Shown here: positions 1 to 4,630 of the stretch, piece by piece | How the letters are laid out: the number at the start of each line of letters is the position of its first letter | Position numbering within the stretch: position 1 is the first letter of the stretch | DNA from: Bacillota bacterium | GTDB taxonomy: Bacteria; Bacillota; Clostridia; Oscillospirales; Acutalibacteraceae | Length of the DNA: 9,627 nt | Assembly (NCBI GenBank): GCA_030705695.1 | Contig: JAUZPX010000073.1 | Location: 1-9,627, forward strand | Direction: 5' to 3' | The notes under the pieces: generated by a model | Database searches by the model: none | Told to the model about the DNA's origin: nothing | The model's input: the letters and a program-made list of their open reading frames with translations, nothing else | Program-made: the position numbers and the translations under genes

Positions 1-435
1 GATAAACTAGAAAAAGTTTGGGAACAAACTTTAGGAAGTAATCTACAGGCTATTAATTTAACCAGAGATTATATTGTGAATAATCTGCTTGGTATTACAA
101 CGGAATGTTGTATTAAGCTTACTAATGTTAAATCAACCAACGGAAGTTCACCGTTAGAAATACATTTAGGCGGAGGTAATTATTATACAGGTAATTTTGT
201 ATCAGATTCAGACGCTGCAACATTTGTGATTGATGGTGTATATAATGGCGGGGCATGGAATGTATCATATACATATTTGTGTGAAAACAGCGGATTTTGT
301 TCATGCGATACAACTTTTGATGTGCTTGGAAATGATAGTATAATTAATAATATTGTTATTAATATTCCGCAGAGTACTGATAATTCTGGAAATGCGTTTT
401 TAGCTGGTACAAAAATTGAAGTGTGGAAAAGATAA
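1..435 (+). CDS. 3' end of a probable phage tail / receptor-binding protein
   Basis: The reading frame is open from the first base to the TAA ending at 435, so the gene starts upstream and only the last 144 residues are seen. A GTG at 76 could be mistaken for a start, but it has no ribosome binding site and the frame continues upstream. The visible part is rich in Gly, Asn, Ser and Thr with alternating beta-type stretches, and ends in a short beta segment (AGTKIEVWKR). That resembles the C-terminal tip of phage tail-fibre or baseplate proteins. It has five cysteines, two adjacent (ECC) and three clustered (CENSGFCSC). I do not recognise a specific family. The assignment rests on position directly before a lysis cassette. 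Confidence 0.5.
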   Translation, partial: DKLEKVWEQTLGSNLQAINLTRDYIVNNLLGITTECCIKLTNVKSTNGSSPLEIHLGGGNYYTGNFVSDSDAATFVIDGVYNGGAWNVSYTYLCENSGFCSCDTTFDVLGNDSIINNIVINIPQSTDNSGNAFLAGTKIEVWKR

Positions 436-439
436 TTCA

Positions 440-480
440 GAGGTAGTGCACAATGAAAGTCCAACAACAAGCGCTACCTC
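440..480 (+). other. Long-looped inverted repeat (RNA hairpin) after the tail gene
   Basis: GAGGTAGTG at 440-448 pairs with CGCTACCTC at 472-480, giving nine base pairs with one G-T wobble and a 23-base loop rich in A and C. It begins 4 bases after the stop codon of the tail gene. There is no T-run after it, so it is not a standard terminator. It may be a structured RNA element in the late transcript. Function unknown. Confidence 0.45.
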
Positions 481-527
481 AACAATAATAATTAAATTAT
501 TCAAATATTGAATAGTTTATTCATATA

Positions 528-549
528 TCCCGCTCCTATTGGGGCGGGA
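528..549 (+). other. GC-rich hairpin before the small split gene
   Basis: TCCCGCTCC at 528-536 pairs with GGGGCGGGA at 541-549 around a TATT loop. The nine base pairs include one T-G wobble. It stands out in AT-rich DNA. The following bases (AATAATTTATG) are not a proper T-run, so termination would be weak at best. It ends 26 bases before the ATG at 576 and may protect or process the mRNA, or act as a partial terminator between the structural and lysis genes. Confidence 0.5.
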
Positions 550-575
550 AATAATTTATGATGGAGTATTTATAA

Positions 576-775
576 ATGGTACATGACATAACAGAAACAA
601 TAACAAAAGGTTTTTTGATGAAACTCTACTGAATGTAGGATATGCTTCAATATTGCAATTCAACCTTTCGGGTGTTGAAAATCAGGAGGATACCCTTTAC
701 ACAGTAAAACTTGTAACATCAAATCATGTAGTAAGGTTTTACCAAAAGAATAATCTTGCTTTGTGTGAAGAGTAA
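576..775 (+). CDS. Small phage protein (about 66 aa) split by a -1 frame change
   Basis: The ATG at 576 has a good ribosome binding site (GGAG at 563-566, 9 bases away), but its frame stops at 630-632 after 18 codons. The -1 frame is open past that point to a TAA at 773-775 and has no usable start of its own. Joining the two at the T6 run (611-616) gives one sensible protein of about 66 residues, starting MVHDITETITKG and continuing DETLLNVGYASILQ to a C-terminal ALCEE. The junction, T TTT TTG in the upstream frame, fits the X XXY YYZ slippery pattern. The alternatives are a one-base loss from a T7 run (mutation or sequencing error). The stop lies 21 bases before the endolysin ATG, so it is part of the same operon. 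Family not recognised. Confidence 0.5.
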
Positions 776-796
776 ATTTAAACGGAGGTATAAATC

Positions 797-1732
797 ATGG
801 CAACTTATAAAGGTATAGACGTTTCAGCAAGCAACGGAATTGTTGATTGGAATGCAGTAAAAGCTTCAGGTGTTAAATTTGCAATGTTACGTCTTGGGTT
901 TGGAAGCGATATTGCTTCTCAGGACGATTCACAATTTGCAAGAAACGTTTCTGAATGTGAGCGTTTGGGTATTGATTGGGGCGCATATTTGTATTCTTAT
1001 GCACTTAACACAGCAGACGCTCAAAGCGAAGCAAATCATGCCTTGAGACTATTGAAAGGCAAAAAACCGACTCTGCCGATTGCACTTGATATGGAGGATG
1101 CAGACGGCTATAAGAAAAAGAATGGTATGCCGTCAAATGCAGCTCTTGTTGATATTTGCAATACGTTTTTATCTGCGCTAACAAAATCAGGCTATTATGT
1201 GGCATTGTATGCAAGCTTATCATGGCTTGATAATCAATTGAATTCTTCCGTATTAGCTACATATGATAAATGGGTAGCACAATGGAACTCAACGTGTCAA
1301 TATACGCATGGATACGGAATTTGGCAGGATTGTGATAACCTAAAAATTAACGGTCATACGTTTGATGATGATATTTTTTACAGAGAATATCCTGCGATCA
1401 TTAAGAACGGCGGCTATAATGGTTGGACAAAGCCTGCTGCTGTCACTGCATCTGCAAAAGCCTCTACACAACAAACAACTCCTAAGGCAGCCCATAAAGC
1501 AGCGACAAAGCCTGCCTCTCCTGTTGCAATTAAAACAGGGCAAAAAATCACACTGTCAAAAGCCAACTTGTATGTAAGTTCAACTGCGCCGAAAGCAGCA
1601 AGTTCAATTAGCGGTACATATTATCTTTGGGATACAGCTATTTCAAACGGAAGAATTAAAATTACAAATTCTTCGTCAAACGTAGGAAAAATAAATGCAG
1701 TCACAGGCTGGATTGATAAAAAAGGCTTTTGA
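797..1732 (+). CDS. Phage endolysin: GH25 muramidase with C-terminal wall-binding domain
   Basis: This enzyme cuts the beta-1,4 bond between N-acetylmuramic acid and N-acetylglucosamine in peptidoglycan, releasing phage progeny. Residues 1-205 are a GH25 (Chalaropsis-type lysozyme) domain: the opening KGIDVSASNG with Asp8, the catalytic ALDMED motif with Asp98 and Glu100, WVAQW at 159-163, and an Asp run at 190-192. An Ala/Thr/Pro/Lys-rich linker (about 211-245) leads to a C-terminal module (about 246-311) with SGTYYLWD and a closing VTGWID, a bacterial SH3-like wall-binding type common in clostridial endolysins. There is no signal peptide, so export should depend on the holin encoded just downstream. 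The start is clear: GGAGG at 783-787, nine bases before the ATG. The 311-aa length is normal for this architecture. Confidence 0.95.
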   Translation: MATYKGIDVSASNGIVDWNAVKASGVKFAMLRLGFGSDIASQDDSQFARNVSECERLGIDWGAYLYSYALNTADAQSEANHALRLLKGKKPTLPIALDMEDADGYKKKNGMPSNAALVDICNTFLSALTKSGYYVALYASLSWLDNQLNSSVLATYDKWVAQWNSTCQYTHGYGIWQDCDNLKINGHTFDDDIFYREYPAIIKNGGYNGWTKPAAVTASAKASTQQTTPKAAHKAATKPASPVAIKTGQKITLSKANLYVSSTAPKAASSISGTYYLWDTAISNGRIKITNSSSNVGKINAVTGWIDKKGF

Positions 1733-1745
1733 TGAGGTGAAGTGG

Positions 1746-2045
1746 ATGCAATTAATTGATATTGGAACATTTTTAGCAGTTGTTGGTGCTGCTGCAACGG
1801 CCTTGACAATGATTATAAAGGCAAGTAAAGCTTGCTTCAAAATCCGTGATAGCTTTTGCATGATGGAAAAACATCAGGCAGAAACATATATGATGTGTTT
1901 AAAGCTTATCATCATGTGTGAAGATATGCCGATGACAGAAAGAATTGAGGCAGGGGATAAGTATATTAGTCAAGGCGGCAACGGAGCAATTAAAGAGAAA
2001 TATAAATCTTTACTGGAAGAGTACAGAAGGGAAGTAAGTCAATGA
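1746..2045 (+). CDS. Small phage membrane protein (99 aa), lysis cassette
   Basis: The frame is open further upstream, but the best start is the ATG at 1746, 13 bases after the endolysin stop. It has AGGTGA at 1735-1740 as its binding site, and starting here avoids overlap with the endolysin. Residues about 4-24 form one hydrophobic span, followed by a basic stretch and a mostly helical soluble tail. The tail ends in an Arg/Glu-rich helix after a conserved-looking MTERIEAGDKY...GGNG motif. I recall similar short proteins beside holins in Firmicutes prophages but cannot name a family. Its stop overlaps the next start (ATGA at 2042-2045), so it is translationally coupled to the holin. A role as a second holin, antiholin or lysis helper is inferred from position and topology only. 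Confidence 0.75.
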   Translation: MQLIDIGTFLAVVGAAATALTMIIKASKACFKIRDSFCMMEKHQAETYMMCLKLIIMCEDMPMTERIEAGDKYISQGGNGAIKEKYKSLLEEYRREVSQ

Positions 2046-2284
2046 AAGTTTCAAAAGCTACAATTATTCGTACAGCAGTGTTGTTATTGGCACTTATAAA
2101 TCAGGCTCTTGTAATGTTCGGCAAAAATCCACTGCCATTCACCGACGATACAGTTACACAGCTATTCACTTGGGGATTTACAGCAGCGGCGTCAATTACA
2201 GCATGGTGGAAGAATAACAGTTTTACACCTGAAGCTATTCAATCTGACACTGTATTGCAAACACTAAAAGCCCAAAAGAATTAG
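2042..2284 (+). CDS. Phage holin, SPP1 family
   Basis: Holins gather in the cell membrane and open lesions at a set time, letting the endolysin reach the wall. This 80-residue protein has the features of the SPP1 holin family (Pfam PF04688): a basic N-terminus, a first span at about 8-27 containing ALINQ, a short loop with the family-like PLPFTDD, a second span at about 38-56, and a hydrophilic tail that opens with AWWKNNSFTPEA. Its length is normal. The ATG overlaps the stop of the preceding gene and has a purine-rich binding site (AAGGGAAG at 2026-2033). It is the last gene of the phage transcript, directly followed by a strong terminator. Confidence 0.92.
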   Translation: MKVSKATIIRTAVLLLALINQALVMFGKNPLPFTDDTVTQLFTWGFTAAASITAWWKNNSFTPEAIQSDTVLQTLKAQKN

Positions 2285-2297
2285 TAATACATAAAAG

Positions 2298-2334
2298 ATC
2301 CCGACAGTTCTAAATTGAGCTGTCGGGATTTTTG
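2298..2334 (+). terminator. Intrinsic terminator of the phage late operon
   Basis: ATCCCGACAG at 2298-2307 pairs perfectly with CTGTCGGGAT at 2320-2329. Three more inner pairs, one a wobble, bring the stem to 13, and a T-run follows to 2333. It lies 13 bases after the holin stop, so it ends the lysis transcript. Confidence 0.92.
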
Positions 2335-2342
2335 TATTATTG

Positions 2343-2388
2343 AAACTTAAAAGATTATAACAACAATAAAAAATTGCTTTTTAAGTTT
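2343..2388. repeat. AT-rich inverted repeat before the tRNA promoter
   Basis: AAACTTAAAA at 2343-2352 is perfectly inverted as TTTTAAGTTT at 2379-2388, with 26 bases between. It sits between the phage terminator and the tRNA promoter. It could be a protein-binding site or chance in AT-rich DNA. No function is claimed. Confidence 0.4.
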
Positions 2389-2399
2389 TCGCATTTTTA

Positions 2400-2428
2400 T
2401 TGACAATGAGGCAAATATAAACTATAAT
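2400..2428 (+). promoter_or_regulatory. Consensus sigma-A promoter for the tRNA gene
   Basis: A perfect -35 box TTGACA (2400-2405) and a perfect -10 box TATAAT (2423-2428) are 17 bases apart. Transcription should begin near 2435, about 25 bases before the mature tRNA. Such a full-consensus promoter is expected for a stable RNA gene. Confidence 0.9.
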
Positions 2429-2459
2429 ATATAACACTGTGCAGAAAAATCTAAAATAT

Positions 2460-2535
2460 TGGGGTGTAGCCAAGCGGTAAGGCAACGGACTTTGACTCCG
2501 TCATCTCGATGGTTCGAATCCATCCATCCCAGCCA
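2460..2535 (+). tRNA. tRNA-Gln (anticodon UUG)
   Basis: The 76-base sequence folds as a full cloverleaf. The acceptor stem is TGGGGTG (2460-2466) with CATCCCA (2525-2531). The D arm is GCC...GGC. The anticodon arm is ACGGA-CTTTGAC-TCCGT with anticodon TTG, reading the Gln codon CAA. The T arm is GATGG-TTCGAAT-CCATC. The discriminator base is G, and CCA is encoded in the DNA. It has its own promoter and terminator and is intact. It lies between the phage lysis genes and a set of host-type genes, a common place for an integration boundary, though no second copy of any tRNA part is visible here. Confidence 0.96.
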
Positions 2536-2542
2536 GAAAAGC

Positions 2543-2574
2543 TACCCGATGTCTTTTAACATCGGGTATTTTTT
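2543..2574 (+). terminator. Intrinsic terminator of the tRNA-Gln transcript
   Basis: TACCCGATGT at 2543-2552 pairs perfectly with ACATCGGGTA at 2559-2568 around a six-base loop, and is followed by six T. It begins seven bases after the tRNA CCA end. Confidence 0.93.
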
Positions 2575-2580
2575 ATTTTA

Positions 2581-2722
2581 ATGATTAATTAAGTTTTTAT
2601 ATACTATTATAAATATTTTTGATAATGGTTTAATAATTGTTTAGTAGAATTATTAATTGGTAAAGTTAAAACTTTTAGCTGTCAAAGTTAATATACAGAA
2701 TTAAATTGAATGTCGCTTTTTG
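2581..2722. other. AT-rich intergenic stretch without a gene
   Basis: Between the tRNA terminator and the next promoter there is only AT-rich sequence with no supported reading frame, RNA gene or strong hairpin. A short palindrome (AAAGTTAAAACTTT) is present but unremarkable. If the prophage boundary is downstream of the tRNA, the attachment site could be here, but nothing in the sequence shows it. Confidence 0.5.
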
Positions 2723-2751
2723 TTGACTTTTTACCTCTTTAATGCTACAAT
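2723..2751 (+). promoter_or_regulatory. Promoter of the cohesin-dockerin gene
   Basis: A -35 box TTGACT (2723-2728) and a -10 box TACAAT (2746-2751), each one base from consensus, are spaced by 17 bases. The expected start point is near 2758, which leaves an unusually long leader of about 120 bases before the TTG start codon at 2877. Confidence 0.78.
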
Positions 2752-2829
2752 TGAAAATAGAAAATCATTATACGTTATTGTTATATAATAAGTAAAGTAA
2801 TGAGTTTTTTATGGGCGTTTGTTTTAATG

Positions 2830-2852
2830 AAAATATATTTATAATATATTTT
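2830..2852 (+). promoter_or_regulatory. AT-only hairpin in the leader, just before the binding site
   Basis: AAAATATATT (2830-2839) and AATATATTTT (2843-2852) are perfect inverted arms with a three-base loop. The hairpin ends about 11 bases before the GGGG of the ribosome binding site (2864-2867). It may affect mRNA stability or translation, for example as a temperature-sensitive fold, but an AT-only stem may also be chance. Confidence 0.35.
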
Positions 2853-2876
2853 TCAAATTGAAAGGGGAAGATTCAT

Positions 2877-3680
2877 TTGTTTAACAAGAGATCAAAAATA
2901 ATTTGCATTGCTTTGTCAATTGCTATTCTAGCTAGCATGTTTTGCGTTGTATGTGTTACTGCTTCGGCATATACTTCAACAAGTCAAAATGTTACAACAG
3001 GTCAAACCGTAATTTTCACTGTAACGCTAAAAGCAGGTACCGTTCAATTGCCTGTTGCTGCACTCCAAGATGAAATTGAATATGATCCAAGCATTTTATC
3101 TTTTAAATCCATTACATACCCAGGCTTATCAAGCGGTGTAATTGGAGGAACGCCTACAGCAAAGGCAGACAGCACTGATAATGTTATTAGCTTTAATATA
3201 TCGAATCCCGTTAGCGGGTTCCCTGCATTTGCAGCAGACAATGGAGCAGCTATTGCTGTTGTTACTTTTGATGTTATAAGTAACGGAAGCATCAATATAA
3301 CTTCTTTTGTTGATTGCGCTTATGATGCTAATTTTAATGACTTTGTGGTTAACAATGCTACAGTTAACGGAGCTGTTTTGTCAAGTAATACAACAGTGTT
3401 AAGTCCGACATTGCCTCCGACAATTGCACCTACACAAGCACCTACAGTTGCTCCTACAGTTGCTCCTACAACGCCTCCTCAATATCAATTGGGAGATATA
3501 AATAAAGACAACAAGATAGATATTAAAGATGCAACACTTTTGCAGAAATATCTTGCTAAAATGACAACTCTTACCGCTGACCAATTAGTCCTTGCGGATG
3601 TAACCAAAGACGGTGTTGTAAACATTAAAGATGTAACATTACTTCAAAAGTATCTTGCAAAATTGGTTAAAGGATTCTAA
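2877..3680 (+). CDS. Secreted cohesin-like plus dockerin protein (adaptor of a cellulosome/amylosome type)
   Basis: The start is TTG at 2877, behind the binding site AAAGGGGAAG. Residues 1-31 are a signal peptide ending in ASA (29-31), so the protein is secreted. Residues about 33-170 resemble a type I cohesin or related carbohydrate-binding fold: TTGQTVIFTVTL at the start, IEYDPSILSFKSI in the position of the cohesin YDPxxL motif, and AVVTFDV later. A Pro/Thr-rich linker (about 173-203) follows. Residues 206-267 are a dockerin with two calcium-binding repeats, Asp207/Asn209/Asp211/Asp218 and Asp241/Thr243/Asp245/Asp252, each followed by TLLQKYLAK. Cohesins hold dockerin-bearing enzymes and dockerins plug into scaffolds, so a protein with one of each would link the two. 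The nearby amylases suggest starch, as in the R. bromii amylosome; this is inferred. The dockerin call is firm, the cohesin call less so. Confidence 0.85.
   Translation: MFNKRSKIICIALSIAILASMFCVVCVTASAYTSTSQNVTTGQTVIFTVTLKAGTVQLPVAALQDEIEYDPSILSFKSITYPGLSSGVIGGTPTAKADSTDNVISFNISNPVSGFPAFAADNGAAIAVVTFDVISNGSINITSFVDCAYDANFNDFVVNNATVNGAVLSSNTTVLSPTLPPTIAPTQAPTVAPTVAPTTPPQYQLGDINKDNKIDIKDATLLQKYLAKMTTLTADQLVLADVTKDGVVNIKDVTLLQKYLAKLVKGF
3441..3470 (+). repeat. 12-bp tandem repeat in the linker of the dockerin protein
   Basis: The unit CCTACAGTTGCT occurs twice in perfect tandem (3441-3464) and half of a third follows (3465-3470). It encodes the Pro-Thr-Val-Ala steps of the PT-rich linker. Being a multiple of three, gain or loss of a unit would change linker length without breaking the frame. 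Confidence 0.85.
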
Positions 3681-3721
3681 TTGAAGAACTATTACAATAA
3701 TTGCAATATATAATAAAAATT

Positions 3722-3760
3722 CAGCCGCTGTTCAAATTTGAATGGTGGCTGTTATTTTTT
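3722..3760 (+). terminator. Intrinsic terminator after the cohesin-dockerin gene
   Basis: The 30 bases at 3722-3751 are self-complementary along their whole length, with three wobble pairs. The outer CAGCC pairs with GGCTG and the centre is TTCAAATTTGAA. A T-rich tract (TTATTTTTT) follows directly. It lies 41 bases after the stop codon. Beyond it, up to the next gene at 3900, there is only a weak possible promoter (see rejected items). Confidence 0.88.
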
Positions 3761-3899
3761 ATTATGATAACAGAACTGGCAAATTACATGAAATTTTTAA
3801 AGATATTTCTGTTTGCTTTTAATTGTGAAACATGATAATATATTATTTGTTTGACTATGGATTTAGATAACAATTTTTGGTACAGAATGGAGAATGAAT

Positions 3900-4553
3900 T
3901 TGAGTTTTTTTTCTTGGGCAATTGATTTTATATTACATATGGACAGATATCTTCCCGGTTATTTTCATCAATACGGTGCAATAATTTATCTTTTATTGTT
4001 TTTTGTAATTTTTTGTGAAACAGGGCTTGTTGTTACACCGTTTTTACCCGGAGATTCATTAATTTTTGCTGCGGCAATGGTTGCTGCAACAACCAAAGGC
4101 GAATCTAATATTTTTGTATTGTTTATTGTACTTTTAGCAGCAGCATTCTTAGGAAATATGGCGAATTTTTTCATCGGTGGCGCAATTGGTCAAAAAATTT
4201 ACAACAAAGAAAAGCATCGATTTATTAAGAAAGAAAATATAGATTCTGCTATGGATTTCTTTAATCGTCATGGTAAAGTAACTATAATAATTACACGCTT
4301 TATGCCGATTATTCGTACATTTACTCCTTTTGTGGCAGGTATTGCAAAAATGAAAACAGCTGTGTTTGCGCTGTATAATTTTCTCGGTGGATTATTATGG
4401 GTAGCTTTCTTCCTGGTTGCAGGATATTTCCTGGGTACCAATGAGTTTGTAGCTAAGCATCTTTCGCTAATTATGATGCTTATTGTAATTGCATCATTGA
4501 CGCCTCCATTTATTGCTTATATTAATAAAAAAATAAAAAATAAAAAAGCATAA
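3900..4553 (+). CDS. DedA family integral membrane protein (VTT/SNARE-associated domain)
   Basis: DedA proteins are inner-membrane transporters. Members in other Firmicutes return undecaprenyl phosphate to the inner leaflet for wall synthesis, and others move phospholipids. The frame also has an ATG at 3894, but GGAG at 3889-3892 is only one base from that ATG and seven from the TTG at 3900, so I chose TTG. Residue numbers count from the TTG. The protein is 217 aa, usual for the family, and very hydrophobic. Family marks are the ETGLVVTPFLPGDSL stretch (about 40-53) with the conserved Glu40 and Pro-Gly-Asp, and TRFMPIIRTFTPFVAG (about 132-147) with Arg133, Arg139 and the PFVAG end. The C-terminus is Lys-rich. 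It stands between a secreted adaptor and a lipoprotein amylase, but shows no direct tie to starch. Which lipid it carries cannot be told. Confidence 0.93.
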   Translation: MSFFSWAIDFILHMDRYLPGYFHQYGAIIYLLLFFVIFCETGLVVTPFLPGDSLIFAAAMVAATTKGESNIFVLFIVLLAAAFLGNMANFFIGGAIGQKIYNKEKHRFIKKENIDSAMDFFNRHGKVTIIITRFMPIIRTFTPFVAGIAKMKTAVFALYNFLGGLLWVAFFLVAGYFLGTNEFVAKHLSLIMMLIVIASLTPPFIAYINKKIKNKKA

Positions 4554-4557
4554 AATC

Positions 4558-4574
4558 ATAAAAGTAACTTTTAT
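4558..4574. repeat. Short inverted repeat after the DedA gene
   Basis: ATAAAAGT (4558-4565) and ACTTTTAT (4567-4574) are perfect inverted arms with a single base between. As a hairpin it would be six AT pairs with a five-base loop, too weak to be a good terminator. No other terminator is seen between the DedA and amylase genes, so some read-through into the amylase gene is likely. Confidence 0.35.
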
Positions 4575-4598
4575 ATAGCTAAAGTTATTGCATATACT
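4570..4598 (+). promoter_or_regulatory. Possible promoter of the amylase gene
   Basis: A TATACT -10 box (4593-4598) lies 17 bases after a poor -35 match, TTTATA (4570-4575). Transcription would begin near 4605, leaving about 25 bases before the preferred TTG start at 4631. The -10 box is good, the -35 is weak. Confidence 0.35.
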
Positions 4599-4630
4599 AT
4601 TTATCTATTTTGAATAAAGGAATGTTGAAT

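Larger units (their letters stand above)
1..2334 (+). mobile_element. Right end of a prophage: tail gene end and lysis cassette
   Basis: All genes here run on the plus strand, are tightly packed, and follow the usual order at the end of a tailed-phage late operon: structural gene, small protein, endolysin, small membrane protein, holin, terminator. Endolysin and holin are recognisable families, which makes the phage origin firm. No integrase, repressor or attachment repeat is visible, so it cannot be told whether the element is complete, a remnant or a tail-like bacteriocin. The left limit lies outside the window. The right limit is placed at the terminator after the holin, but could lie anywhere up to the tRNA gene or just past it. 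Confidence 0.75.

Noticed and set aside
528..549. GC-rich hairpin as an intrinsic terminator of the tail gene
   Set aside because: It is followed by AATAATTTATG and not a T-run, so it is listed only as a hairpin of unknown role.
1340..1577. Open frames on both strands over the endolysin linker
   Set aside because: They come from the repetitive Ala/Lys/Pro/Thr codons of the linker and have no start signals or domains.
1695..1745. Longer N-terminus of the 99-aa phage membrane protein from an ATG at 1695
   Set aside because: It would overlap the endolysin by 38 bases, and the added residues do not fit a membrane protein start. The ATG at 1746 has a well-placed AGGTGA.
2811..2861. Sixteen-codon upstream frame (ATG at 2811) in the leader of the cohesin-dockerin gene
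   Set aside because: There is no good ribosome binding site, and most of its codons come from the AT hairpin. Too little to call it a leader peptide.
3813..3856. Promoter for the DedA gene (TTGCTT with GATAAT, or TTGACT at 3851)
   Set aside because: Spacing is wrong (15 bases) for the first pair, and no -10 box lies at the right distance from the second. Not strong enough to list.
4610..4630. Longer N-terminus of the amylase from TTG 4610 or ATG 4622
   Set aside because: No binding site lies before 4610, and the predicted transcript start is close to it. For 4622 the AAAGGA site is directly adjacent. TTG 4631 has correct spacing and gives a standard signal peptide.
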